Part shown: positions 32,306 to 44,039 of the stretch, piece after piece | Position numbering within the stretch: the stretch's first letter is position 1 | Layout of the letters: each line of letters begins with the position of its first letter | From: Datisca glomerata | Taxonomy: Eukaryota; Streptophyta; Magnoliopsida; Cucurbitales; Datiscaceae | Assembly: GCA_003255025.1 (NCBI GenBank) | Contig: QANY01004802.1 | Coordinates: 434,372-498,371, forward strand | Direction: 5' to 3' | DNA: 64,000 nucleotides | Program-made: the position numbers and the translations under genes | The notes under the pieces: model-generated | What the model was told of the DNA's origin: nothing | The model's input: the letters and a program-made list of their open reading frames with translations, nothing else | The model's database searches: none

Positions 32306-32465
32306 AACTTTCTTGCAGAAATACTAAGTAAAAGTTATCTTTACTGGTTTAACAACTCAACGAATCAATATATAGATTTTGTATTAAGCCACTCAGCATG
32401 CTTATAACACAATAAGAACGGCCATTGAAATAAGAAAATCTCACATTACCTGATTCTTTCATTCT
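32200..32465. repeat. Tandem pair of about 90-base units
   Basis: CACAATAAGAATTTCCATTAAAACAAGAAAATC (outline) at about 32230 recurs as CACAATAAGAACGGCCATTG and AATAAGAAAATCTCA at about 32410, both followed by CCTGATTCTT. Offset is about 175-180 bases. It looks like an intron-derived duplication within the captured segment. Confidence 0.5.
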
Positions 32466-32479
32466 CCTCTCTCTCCTCC

Positions 32480-33631
32480 CATGGCATCTAGGGGTGTAAG
32501 CGATTCGATACGACTTATGAGATTTTATTGAATTGAATCACAATTGTGGTTTTTTAATTACAAAAATTGGACTGAACAGAGTAAGGTATGCAAATTGAAT
32601 CAAATCGAACCGTGAAAAATCAACAGAAACCAAAAAGTTGGACCGAACCGACAGATTCACAGTAACTTAGAAAATATCAACTCTCAGAAAAACAGAGAGA
32701 ACACTAAACCTAAAAATCATTGAGAAAATCTCTAAAAATACCAAATCACTTATCAACTATCATTGACAAATACCAAAAAATTAAAACCCTAATATAAGGG
32801 ATAAATGTTTCTAATGAAAATAGAGAACAAGACAATAAAAATATACTCTTATTCTACGAGATATAGATGAGATGAAGATTGAACACAGACGCTTTCACTG
32901 TGAACTAGGCATCCCTCTTCATTAGGAAGAAGCTTCTAAAGCCTCTATCTTTAGTGTCTTATCGGTCAATAACACCCCCAATCATCAACAACTCAGATAA
33001 GTTGGCTTCAACGGTTGAGATATAGTCCAACCAACCACACATACAATTTTTGATCAAATCAACCAAGTGAGTCATATATCCCTCATTTCACCTAAATTTA
33101 CAACCCAACTCCAACCATCCATGCATAACCCACAAAGTAAATAGCCTAGATTGAAAGAAGAATCTAAACATTTAACCCTTAAGCAAGGAGCTACACACTT
33201 GACTTTAATACACTTTTAATAGTAGTAAGATGAGGGATATGAGTTTTTTATTTCAAATAAACCTACACACTATATAAGTCTCTCGGGATGAGATAGGTGT
33301 GACTCTCGAGGTGAGAGGTGTCCTATTTTTGGGTAGTAGCAAACTAACGGGGTGCTCAAGGATCCGACTTTTTCTTAAGGTTAACACATGTCTACTAGAT
33401 AGTTGATAATTATTTCAGTGGTTTTTTCATTAGTCTTTTCAGATTTTTGGCTCTTAGCTTCTCTATTGAGGAAATCGACTCTTTCTATTATGTATTATCA
33501 TCAACCCATGATGAAGAAAATAGTTTAGAAGTGCTGGAAATGGTGACAATAAACTTCTAGACCCAAATATGTGTCTAGTCTTCAAGGTTTGGTCAAATAG
33601 CTCTGAAAAGCATTCTCGTGTAGCTATGAAA
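32480..33631. other. Spacer; MITE-like GGGGTGTAAGCGATTCG segment at its left
   Basis: CTAGGGGTGTAAGCGATTCG at 32489 followed by repeated AATTGAATC/ATCGAACCG and GGACCGAACCGAC resembles a widespread plant hAT-like MITE that begins GGGGTGTAAACGGTTCGG. Only one end is clear. The rest, to 33631, has no frame or repeat that I can support. Confidence 0.4.
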
Positions 33632-33907
33632 CGTTAAGACAATAAATACTTCATATTAATTATTCTTGGGCTGCTAATTAATAATGCTCTCTTGTGTATT
33701 AAAGAGACCCATGATGTTAGGTCATTTGTTCTAGTTATAAGCCCTACACGTGTGCTTTTGTTTTGTTTAAGTTTTTAGGGTTGTTGTCTTTACTTAAACT
33801 ATAAATAGAAGGACTTCCCTTTCAGCCTAAGTTAAGAAAGTTGAGAGTTTTCCAGCAAACTTGTGTCCGTAGAGCTTTCTGTTCTTCTGTTCTTCTTTAC
33901 TTCTTCA
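33632..33907 (+). repeat. 5' LTR of the plus-strand copia
   Basis: Contains CTATAAATAGAAG at 33799-33811, a good plant TATA box, about 100 bases before the LTR end. Confidence 0.88.
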
Positions 33908-33909
33908 AT

Positions 33910-33921
33910 TAGTATCAGAGC
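33910..33921 (+). promoter_or_regulatory. Degenerate primer binding site
   Basis: TAGTATCAGAGC, one base off the usual TGGTATCAGAGC, two bases after the LTR. Confidence 0.7.
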
Positions 33922-34059
33922 AGTAGTAGAGCTAAATTGCTAGTGATGCAAGCAAAGATCCTTCCATGAAAGATTCGGCAAAAATGACTACCATGAAAGA
34001 CTTGACAGTGGAGAGCACGAAAGAGAAAGGAAAGAATCCCCTTGCAAACAAAGATGCAA

Positions 34060-37000
34060 GAATATGAGGCTCACCTCATGTAGTCCAAGCAAGTCAGAAA
34101 CCACTATCGCAGTCAGGTAACCTACTTGGGTCTTATTGTTCCATGAAGCTTAATGAGGAGAACTATCTTCTATGGAAACTTTTTGTCTTACTTGTAATAC
34201 GTGGGAACAGAATGGAAGGTGTTATCACTAGGACAAATAAATGTCCTCCAGAGTTTGTTGTCATCAACGCTAAAAGAGATAATGGGGATGAAGTTGCAGA
34301 GAATCCTGAATATGAAGACTAGATCGTACATGACCAAATCCGACTCGGCTGGCTGTATAATTCCATTAAACCAAATGTTTCCTCAGAAGTCATGGGTAGT
34401 GAAACTTCAAAACAACTCTAGGAGGCAATCATAGACCTATTTGGAGTAAATACTAAGTCTGATATAGTCTATTATAAGAGAGAGTTTTAGAAACTACAAA
34501 AAGGAGGAATGAAGATGACTGATTAACTAAAACATGCCAAAGGCCTTGTTGATAACCTGGCCCTTACTGGTAGGCCAGTTGATTGGAAGACTTAGTGTCT
34601 CAAGTTCTGATTGGACTTGACTCTCATGAATATAATCATGTTGTGTGTCAAATCTATGAAAGGGAAGAGATAAGCTGGATAGACTAACAAGTGAAACTTT
34701 TAAGTTATGAGAAAAGACTTGAGCAAATGAATGTTGGGATTGCATCAATCAACATTGGACAGGTTCATACAAATTATGCATCAGCAAAAGAAGCTTCACA
34801 CAGAAGTCAGAACAGAGTTTAAAACAACTACCAAAATAGAAACTATGGTTACCCTTCTGTTGGTCAATGCTCTCATAAAAATCAGGGCAGATCTTCAACT
34901 ATTCATAGAGGTAGAGGGATGAGATCAATGGGTAGAATAGGTAGAAGCAACAACTCAAGACCAATTTTCCAACTTTGTGGCAGAATTTACATACAGCTGC
35001 CAGATGGTACTACAAGTATGATAACAACTACATAGGAAACCACCCACCTAAGCAAAACAACAACAGTGGAGCCAATCCCAACTCAGCTTACATTGGAACC
35101 TCAGAAACAGTGACAGACCCTACAAGGTATACAAATAATGGAGCAAAATGCCATGTTACTGATGATCCAAATCACATTGAATAAAAGAATGAATATACTG
35201 GTAAGAATAAACTTACTGTTGGTGATGGTAGTCAATTGAAAATTGCTCACATTGATAACTCATTAATGCACACTCCAAACACTGAAAATGTTTTATTCTA
35301 AAAATTTTTGTTACATGTTCCCGGTATTAAAAAGTGGTTGCTTAGTGTGTCTCAACTAATTGCTTGTAGTGATATAACTATTGAATTTGACTATTTGCAG
35401 TTGTGATATTAAGGGCACGGAAACATGAGTGGTTTTACTCAAAGGGAAGCTTAAAGGTGGCTTGTATCAGCTTGATCTATCAAACATCAATCCTCATACC
35501 TCCTCATAGGTAAGAAATCCCATCCAAGATCTTAATCAAGAATCCTTTTGTAACTCAATTCAGCGAGTTGAGTCTAATGTTAATCAGTCTAGTCAGTGTC
35601 AGTATTTAAGTTCTCTAAGTCAGATGTGGCATAGAAGGTTAGGTCATCCTTCGAGTAGGGTCATGAATAAGGTTTTGAAAGCTTGTGATCAAAAAGTTAA
35701 ACTCAATGATAATTTGAACTTTTGTGATGCTTGTCAATTTGGAAAATCACATCTCATGCCTTTTCAATCCTCAATTTCTCATGCTTCTTCTTCTTTAGAA
35801 CTCATTCATACTGATATTTGGGCGCCATCCCCTGTGCAATCTACTTCTGATCATCACTATTATATTAATTTTATTGATGACTACAGTAGGTACACTTGAC
35901 TGTTTCCCTTAAAGAATAAATCTGATGCATATAAGACCTTCACTCATTTTAAGACCTTAGTGGAAAATCAGTTGGAGAGAAAAACTAAATGCCTTCAATC
36001 TGATATGGGGGGAGAATATCTAAGTTTTGTAGACTATGTCAAGCAACATAGGATCAATTTTTGGCACTCTTGTCCACATACCTCATCTCAAAATGGCATA
36101 GCTGAGAGGAAACACAAACATATTGTTGAAACTGGCTTGACCCTCATTGTTCAAGCTCACATGCCTCTAAAGTTATGGTCTGAGGCTTTTCAAACCACTA
36201 TTTTCCTCATAAATAGACTTCCCACTCTTATCCTAAATGGAGTCTCTCCATTATACAAACTGTTTCATTGAAAACCATATTAACTCTCTCCAAAGACCAT
36301 TGGATGTGCTTGTTTTCCATGTCTGAGACCTTATCAAACTCACAAATTTTAATTTTCATACTTCCAAACGTGACTTTCTAGGTTACAGCGATACTCATAA
36401 TAGTTATAAATGTGTTAGTTCCATAAGGAGAATCTACATCTCAAGACATGTTACCTTCAATGAACATGACTTTCCTTTCAAACATGGCTTTCTCACAAAA
36501 CAACCTGCATCAGCCACTGTCATCACTTATAATCACTGGATCCCTATACATTCAAGTCTTGACTCCTTTCACTCACCAAACGCCTCACCCACTCATATTG
36601 ATATAGGTCAGCCAACTGCTACTTTTGAGTCAGATCTCACGCTTGCACCATCCTTACATCTATATACACCTGATTCAACTAGATACAAATCTTTGCCCTC
36701 TATTGAGAGGTTGTTTGGTGAAGGGGGAACACTACTGAAAATCAAGTTGTTTCAGTTGATTAAGGTATTGTTGGTAGTCCTAGTTCTTCTACTCATGAAG
36801 GAAGAGAGCTAGTTGAGCTAAACAATGAAAATATGCCCAACTCAGAATTGACGCAAGCTCCAACTGAGACTCAGGGCCATTATATGGCCACCGAGTCAAA
36901 AGCTGGGATTCACAAGGTGAAGAGATATCCCTTAGAATACCAGATGTTCACAGTGAACTATCCTATAGAGCCTAAAACAGTTCAAGAGGCTCTAAGATTA

Positions 37001-38494
37001 GAACAATGGCAGATTGCCATGCAAGGAGAGATTGGTGCTCTAAATAGGAACAAAACATGGACCATAGTGCCTTACTCTTCTTCTTTAAACATAGTTAGCA
37101 ACAAGTGGGTGTAAAAGGTCAAATACAATGTAGATGGGACCTTTCAGAGATGTAAAGGTGTTTACTCATACACTTGGAGTTAATTTCTCAGAGACCTTTA
37201 GTCCAGTGATTAAGGCTTCAATAGTGAGAGTTATACTTTCCTTAGCTATTTCAAAGAACTGGGTTGTAAGGTAATTGAATATAAACAATTCCTTTTTGAA
37301 TGGAAGCCTCTAAGAATATGTCTACATGCAACAACCCTAAGGTTTCCTAGACAGTTCAAGGCCAAATCATGTTTACAAACTTCATAAGACCTTTTATGGG
37401 CTAAAACAGACACCTAGAGTTTGGTATGAGAAGCTAAAGAACACATTAACAGACTAGCGTTTTAAGAGCTTAAGATGTGACACATCCTTATTCTTTTATA
37501 TAGGAAAGGATGAAGTGGTTATGGTTCTCATCTAGGTAAATGATATGCTGGTTACAAGTAATAATAGTCTCTCTCTACAAAAATTTGTTCAAAAGCTACA
37601 CCAATTTTTCGCCTTGAATGACTTAGGGGATCTACACCATTTCCTAGGGATTGAAGTATAGACATGACTCTGGCATGTATCTTACACAAAACAGATATAT
37701 TGAAGATCTTCTCAAGAAGCCTGGCTTTGAAATTAGTAAACCTGTTCAACACCAGCTCTGGTTGGAAAGAAAATGATAGCAACAAAAGGATAACCTCTAG
37801 AAAATCTAACAAACTACGGAAGTGTTGTAGGAGCCTTACAATACCTAACTAGTACTAGACCAAACATCTCTTTTGTCATTAATAGATTGAGCCAATACCT
37901 TCAAAACCCCACAAGTGCTCACTGGCAAGGAGTCAAAAGATTCCTTAGGTATCTAAAAGGGACTAGAGAGATGGGGCTGCACATTAAGCCTAGTAATAAT
38001 TTGACACTTCAAGGCTTTTTGGATGTAGACTAGGCTGGCTGCTGGATGATAGGAAAAGCACAACAGGATATTGTGTTTATTTTGGAGACACTTTGGTGTC
38101 ATGGTCTTCAAGAAAGTAACACATAGTTGCCAAGTCTAGTGTTAAGTCTGAATACGGAGCCCTAGTTCATGTATCTTATGAAATTACCTGGCTTGAATCC
38201 CATCTTGCAGAAATCTCTTTCAAATGTCACACTATTCCCATTACATGGTGTGACAACATGAGTTCAAATGCTCTTGCTGCAAACCCCGTTTACCATGCTA
38301 GGACAAAGAACATAAAGGTTGATGTTGACTTTCTGAGGGATAAAGTTCTAGTTGAGCAACTGGAGGTGAGATACATACCTACTAACTATCAAATTACAGA
38401 TTCCTTAACTAAGCCATTGTCAAGCAATAGATTTTCTCATTTCAGAGCCAAGCTTGGAGTAGTTTCAAGACCTCTACCAGTCACAAGCTTGTAG
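34060..38494 (+). pseudogene. Broken copia gag-pol of the plus-strand element
   Basis: Gag: NEENYLLWKLFVLLVIRG (about 34150-34203) and later ITRTNKCPPEFVV, with stops. Pre-integrase: MWHRRLGHPSSRVMNKVL at 35624. Integrase: CDACQFGK, SLELIHTDIWAPSP (35796-35837), FIDDYSRYT, then a stop at 35898-35900 in place of Trp. It continues in frame with LQSDMGGEY and SSQNGIAERKHKHI, so the D, D and E residues are all still readable. RT: EGEIGALNRNKTWTIVP-like block near 37026-37070, then NKWV and a stop, and decayed sequence after it. RNase H: ITWCDNMSSNALAANPVYHA at 38240-38300 and TDSLTKPLSSNRF. Many stops, so non-functional. The integrase part is the best preserved. Confidence 0.85.
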
Positions 38495-38499
38495 GGGAG

Positions 38500-38776
38500 T
38501 GTTAAGACGATAAATACTTCATATTAATTATTCTTGGGCTGCTAATTAATAATGCTCTATTGTGTATTAAAGAGGCCCATGATGTTAGGCCATATGTTCT
38601 AGTTATAAGCCTTACACATGTTATTTTATTTTGTTTAAGGTTTTAGGGTTGTTGTCTTTACTCATACTATAAATAGAAGCACTTCCCTTTCAGCCTAAGT
38701 TAAGAAAGCTGAGGTTTGTCCAGTAAACCTGTGTCCGTAAAGCTTTTTGTTCTTATCTTCTTCTTTTCTTTTTTCA
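38500..38776 (+). repeat. 3' LTR of the plus-strand copia
   Basis: Direct repeat of 33632-33907. It follows the purine tract GTAGGGGAG at 38491-38499 and ends in a T-rich stretch with TTTTTTCA. Confidence 0.85.
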
Positions 38777-38879
38777 CTTGGAATTCGAGAAAATGAGTTC
38801 AGGTCAAGGCGATAAAAAATTACTTGTTTGTAGCTCGATTCCACCATTCGTTATATAGGAAATGAATCTTACTTAATGA

Positions 38880-39410
38880 GCCATGGCACTTCGACAAGGC
38901 CTTTATTCTTATGGGAGGTTGGATGAGAATAGAACAACCATCTGAAATGTGTCTCAATGACGTTATTTTTTTTGTTACAGGTTCATAACCGACCCCTTTC
39001 TTTCATGACTAATGGGATGGGTGAAATGATTGGTAATTTCATTGGTAAATTTATAGAGGTGGATGAACACCAGGAGGGGGCTTATTTGGGAAGATATTTA
39101 AGGATAAGAGTTTAGTGGGCGCTCGTCAATCCATTAGAAGTAGTATGAAGATTAAGGGAAGTGGTTGTTCGTATGCCTTTTTGGTGGACTTCAAATGTGA
39201 GAGGCTACCAGACAATTATTACCATTGTGGGTTGCTCTACCACATATCAAAGAAATGTTATGAGGAGGAGGAGTCTCCTGAAAGGAGAAGCCAAAGAAAG
39301 AATCAGTGGCAACTCTGAGAGCGGTGGACTAAGCAAAAACAGAAAGGATCCGTCAGACAAAAGGAAGACCCATTTTCAACACCAGACGAGTCTCAGCGAG
39401 GATGGTTAAT
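38880..39410 (+). pseudogene. LINE ORF1-type fragment (DUF4283 region plus zinc knuckle)
   Basis: Right after the copia 3' LTR, translated pieces read VHNRPLSFMTNGMGEMIGNF (39... region, about 38980-39035), FIEVDEHQ, YLGRYLRIRV then a stop, and in another frame SIRSSMKIKGSG, CERLPDNYYHCGLLYHISKK and C. This is the typical plant non-LTR (L1-clade) ORF1 layout: a DUF4283-like region, then a CX2CX4HX4C-type knuckle introduced by the ERLPDFCYxCG motif. Here one knuckle cysteine has become tyrosine. Frameshifts near 38970 and 39108 break it. No endonuclease or RT follows. Confidence 0.75.
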
Positions 39411-39489
39411 AGGTCAAAACTAGATAAGTGGGATGGGGATGAAAATAGAGATTAAGGTTTTCAGAGGTTTTTAGACAAATATATCATCT

Positions 39490-39835
39490 GAAAACTTTGT
39501 TTTTTCAAGTGGCCAATAATATTAATAATTAAGAAAATAATCATTTTACAAGAAGTCAACAAAACTATTTACTACATTTACCATAATATACATCAACAAT
39601 ATCTATTTCAATATCATTTATCATAATTAATAACTAAACTAAATAATTTTTTACTTTTGATTTATTAAGAAGAGATTTAGGCATTTTATGTTACTTAAAA
39701 GTTAAAAGATTGAATTGTGATACTGAATTATATATAATAAATATTTTAGTTATTTATGAATATACCTATTTAATAAAAAATAATATGTTTCTACTATTAT
39801 TTCTACCATTTAAATATATTAATAAATAAATATAT
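39490..39835 (-). repeat. Inverted partial copy of the repeat at 8955-10803
   Basis: Read on the minus strand, landmarks TAAATGATA, GTTGATG, ATTATGGTAAATGTAGTAAA, GTTTTGTTGACTT and AAAATG(A/G)(T/A)TATTTT follow the order found around 9280-9370 and 10205-10300. It is interrupted by the Helitron that begins near 39840. Confidence 0.55.
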
Positions 39836-39839
39836 ATAC

Positions 39840-40820
39840 ACACTATATATAAAAGTGTAGAATTTATAGAAACATTTTAGACGATATTACCTCTAATTAT
39901 TTTTTAAATTTCCTACATTGTCCTTAACAATATATTTATTATTCTAATTATTCGTATGAAAGTCTTTTTTAACTATTTTTTATTTATTATCCCAATTGTT
40001 CACATGAAAAGTTACTTTAATTACTTTTTAAAATTATAATCTTTAAATAATTTTTTTCCTTATTTTTAATTCAAAATCCTAAAAGACTAATTATAAATGA
40101 AAAAAATAAGTCTCAAATTAACTCCATAATTATTTAGTTAATATTTTTTGTTGCCACTTTTATGTATAAATCTTAAAGAAATAATTATAAGTAAAAAAGT
40201 CTCAAATTAACCTAATATTATTTTAGTTAATAATTTTTTTGTCATTTTATTTTTATACTAATATAATGAGCACTGGAAATAATAGTGAAAAAGATAATGT
40301 CATTGATCAAAAGAATAAAAATACTCTATATGTTGATTACTTATCTTATATTGTCTTCCTATAGATAAAAGTGAGTAAAACTATTTTTGTACAACATTAT
40401 TCTTACATTATTATTAAATTTTCTAAATTATCTCTTACTTATTATTAAATGACACCATAGTAATTTAATCTTTTTATTAATTAATTAATGAACATTATTT
40501 TTTATTTCAAGTTAGATACTTAATTGATCTTTTTGCATTATATTTATAATAGAATATGATTAATTGTAACAATATAGAACACAATATATATAATAATGAT
40601 GCATAGTAATTAAGATTTTAATTAATCATTTAATGGACATTATTTTTTATAAAAGAGAAAAATAATTTATAATAAAATTTGAAAAAATGCATTAATTTAC
40701 ACTTTAGACAAATTTTATATGTATTTTATAATGAAAACGTATATATTAAAAATAAATTAATATGTGGTAAAAGTATTTATAAAACTTATATTCACATGCA
40801 ACGCATGTCCTAAAAACTAA
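39840..40820 (+). mobile_element. Non-autonomous Helitron
   Basis: The 3' end has a hairpin ACATGC-AAC-GCATGT at about 40794-40808, then CCTAAAAACTAA ending in CTAA (40817-40820) followed by T. This is the Helitron rule of a short hairpin 10-12 bases before CTRR with insertion at A|T. The left part (CACTATATATAAAAGTGTAG, GAAACATTTTAGACG, ATTACCTCTAATTATTTT) resembles the 5' end of AT-rich plant Helitrons. The expected TC dinucleotide is degraded, so the left border is approximate. About 980 bases, extremely AT-rich, no coding sequence. Confidence 0.6.
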
Positions 40821-40832
40821 TATGTATATAAC

Positions 40833-41060
40833 TCGTTGAAGTCGACGCCTTCTTTCTGAGCAAATCCTTTCACCACCAATCTAGCATGATACTCTCGACT
40901 TAGTCATTACCATCTCGCTTGATCTTGTAGATCCATTTGTTCTTGATGGCCTTTCTTCCTTGCGGTAGTGGAACAAGGTTCCATGTTCTGTTCTTATGTA
41001 GAGCTTCAATTTCTTTTTTAATGAAGTAGTTTCTAGCATGCGCTTTAGTTTGAATACTCT
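40833..41060 (-). pseudogene. Copia reverse transcriptase fragment
   Basis: Minus-strand translation gives EIEALHKNRTWNLVPLPQGR, KAIKNKWIYKIKRDGN, then after a frameshift YHARLVVKGFAQKEG and VDF. This is the opening of the copia RT domain, up to the first conserved block. Nothing of gag, integrase or RNase H accompanies it, and no LTR is nearby. It differs from the RT of the three larger copia elements here, so it comes from another lineage. Confidence 0.75.
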
Positions 41061-41384
41061 TTTTTGGGTTCAATATCAGTAATGCAGTTCATCTAATGAG
41101 AAACCTAATCCGAATTATAAAACTACAATACAATCAAACTCGAATGAACAAAATGTTGAATGAAACCGTACCGAGAGATTCTGACTTCATTTTTTACTTG
41201 CTGTTTTCTTTTCCTAATGGGGGCAAGTCACTAGATTCAAGAGTTCCATTTTCCTTCTTGTTTATCTATTAGAATTCATGACAAACCGGGCACTATAGTG
41301 AGACATGAAAACACCCGATCCCATTTTAACCTCGATATGTGGAATCATCTTATACCATATGTACTGAGATTGTTCTCATAGATA

Positions 41385-41439
41385 ATATATATATGTATGT
41401 ATATGTATATATGTATATGTATGTATATGTATATGTATG
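41385..41439. repeat. TATG/TA microsatellite
   Basis: ATATATATGTATGTATATGT-type run of about 55 bases directly left of the CACTA end. Confidence 0.8.
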
Positions 41440-41639
41440 CACATTACAACATAAAAGGTCTTTTAAAGGGCTAAGTTATAGGGGTCTTTAAAAAGCCCTA
41501 TAAAAGACCTTGAGAAAAAGGACCTCCGTAATTATATATTGTTATATAGCACAAAACGACGCCTCTTAATACAAAAAATGCAATAAAACTATGTCCTAAA
41601 ATGAAATTATTTGGGGAGCCCTGCGCTTCACTAATGAAA

Positions 41640-42035
41640 ACTTCCACCCTAAGCGAACTCGTGTCTCTCTCACAGACGTAGCACTCTCTCTTCGATCAGC
41701 TCTCTCTCTCTCTCTCTCATAGAACCTTTCTCTGTCAGCTCACAATCATAGCAGCTCTCTCTTCAATCAGGTCTTCCTCACCAATGAAGCTCTCTTGCAT
41801 GTGCTTCACAGTCGTAACTACTCTCTCTTCGATCAGGTCTTCCGCACCAACGAAGCTCTCTCACATGCGCTCACTCGAAATCTTGAGAACCTTTCTCTCT
41901 CGAGAAACTCTCTCTCACAGTAGCCCTCTCTTTAAGCCCGCCTCTCTCGCAGTCTCGAGAACCTCACTCTTAGCTCTCTCTCTCTCTCTCTCTCTCTCAT
42001 GAAGCTTTCTCTCTCGTGAAGCTCTCTCGTAAGGG
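41640..42035. repeat. CT-rich tandem region inside the CACTA element
   Basis: TCTCTC runs and repeated AGCTCTCTC, TTCGATCAG and CACAGTCG-like units, the longest pure run at 41970-41998. The 72-codon frame at 41784 is a composition artefact. Confidence 0.7.
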
Positions 42036-44030
42036 TTTCATTATCTCAAATTCTTGTCTAATTTTTTTATTTTTGTCTGATTTAGTTCCCGATTTCTGGG
42101 TATGCAGTAAGTTTTTTGAAATAAAAACCGCCAATTTCATCTGGGTTCTTTGCAATCGGTAACTTGATTTTAGGGTCTGTTTGTTTTCAGTAGGAGAAAC
42201 TTTATGGGAGTTTTTTCGAACATTATATATTTTAGGGTTTGTTTGTTTTCAATAGGACAAACTTTCTTCTGGGTTCTTTATAGGAGCTCCTTCGAACTTC
42301 ATATATTGTTCCAGTATTTCATTTATCTTTGTTGATGGAAACTCCTTTTAGGTTAGAATTAAGCTTGTTGATTTAACTTATCTTAATTTTTCCCTAGTAT
42401 ATGAGCTTTACATAGTTATGCATATTTTACTCTAATTCATCTATGCATTTCACGCCTAATATTGGTATATATTTACTTAAATAATAAAGATACTGTGATA
42501 TATTGCCTTGCTAGGTCCTTAGTAGTAAAATTCTGAGCTCTTTCAGATATGTGTTAGTCTTTGCTGCATTTGCTACCTCCGTTTGTTATAATGAATTATA
42601 GGCTACCACAGGTTGTAGTATATATTAGACGATACCTTGACCCACTTGTGAAAAATTAGGCTTTAATCTGGCGGTAGCCCATAATCCAAGTTAATGAAGC
42701 TTGGGATAAAGAGTGACAAAAGCTAAACATATGATAAAACATTTTTAGTCCTATGGGTAGAAGACAAGTCATTTTCTATAAGTTGATAATAAATTCCCTT
42801 TGGTTAGAAAAGCAGAATAGATCGCTAAGCATTACTTCATTCATATTTGGATGAGAGAATGAGTGAACCCTTGATATGAAAGAGTATTGAGTTTTTAGTG
42901 TTTTAAGAGTATAAAAAATGTCCTCCTTGAAACTGTAATAGTTCTAAGGCAATTGTAAGTATGATCTCAGTGAAAAATTTTATTAAAGGAGTAGATTTCG
43001 TGCTTGCTTTTCCAAGCACCAGAAGTTTTTCTGAATCAGAAAAATAGAAACTGATCTTCTTCCTCTTCATGTTTTTTAGTGATGCATAACTCTTTTTCTT
43101 TTCAGGTTTGAAGCAGCAGCATCCGCCAATTGCTTAGATGGACGAGTTTTTGGGTTTCTGATCTGGTTGGTATTTAGATAGACTAATTACCAAATGTAAT
43201 GCTGGATTGAGCTTCAACAACGCAGACTTTATTGCTTCTTTGACTCTGTTTGTTACATTGTTTCTTACTCTCAACTTTTCTCTTTTGTAGAATCAATGAA
43301 CTATCTTAGAATAAAAGTAGCTTCCTATGCTATTTTTTCAATGATCATTTTGGTAAGTTGTCCCAAATGACTATCTGACAACAACTATATGTAGTTTAGT
43401 GCTTGCTTGTTCCTCTTGTAAATCTAATTTATAAGAATAAAATGAACTATCTTAGAATAACATGAACCATATGTTTTGCCTCATATGACGCATAGCTTAG
43501 ATTCGAATTATAATAGTCAATGTTCTAATAGAATTTTAACTTAGACAAAAGAAGGTAAAACTAATAGAGGGTTGTTTATTGATTAAATGTCATTTTTTTT
43601 GAATAAAATATTTTGTTTATATCGAAACTACTTAGGTATATGCAAGAGGGATACTCTAGGGTAACAAGAACACACAATTAAATGAAACCACTAACGTATA
43701 TGCAAGTGGGGTACCCCAGGGAAACAATAAAATACAATTACAAACTCCAAATATACAAACTACTACAACACATTATACCAGAGCAACTTCTTAGGACAGT
43801 TTAATACTTAATATTTTTACTTTATGAAATTTTAGCATAATATAAGGATTAGTACAAGTATTGATATCTTCTTTATTCTTGTAGTGGGCTGCGATGGATA
43901 AAGATTGGGTGCATCTTAATAAGTATTAATTATCATTATCAACCTTATAATAATTAGTAACTACGTAACATTTTACTTAGTACATTTTATGCTTGTACTT
44001 GATAGAGCTACAAACGAGTATAAGCTAGGA
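42036..44030. other. Non-coding interior of the CACTA element
   Basis: Probably 5' leader and introns of the transposase transcription unit. TAGGGTCTGTTTGTTTTCA occurs twice (42170 and 42232). No frame can be assigned. Confidence 0.4.
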
Positions 44031-44039
44031 GCTCAAAAA

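Larger units (their letters stand above)
33632..38776 (+). mobile_element. Decayed Ty1/copia retrotransposon
   Basis: LTRs at 33632-33907 and 38500-38776 (276-277 bases) share TTAAGAC(A/G)ATAAATACTTC, ATTATTCTTGGGCTGCTAAT and AACTATAAATAGAAG. The left LTR starts CG where the right has TG. A degenerate primer site TAGTATCAGAGC is at 33910-33921, and a purine tract GTAGGGGAG precedes the right LTR. Gag, integrase, RT and RNase H lie between in copia order, all interrupted. At 5.1 kb it is near full length. No matching target duplication was seen. LTR divergence is clearly higher than in the young copia. Confidence 0.9.
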
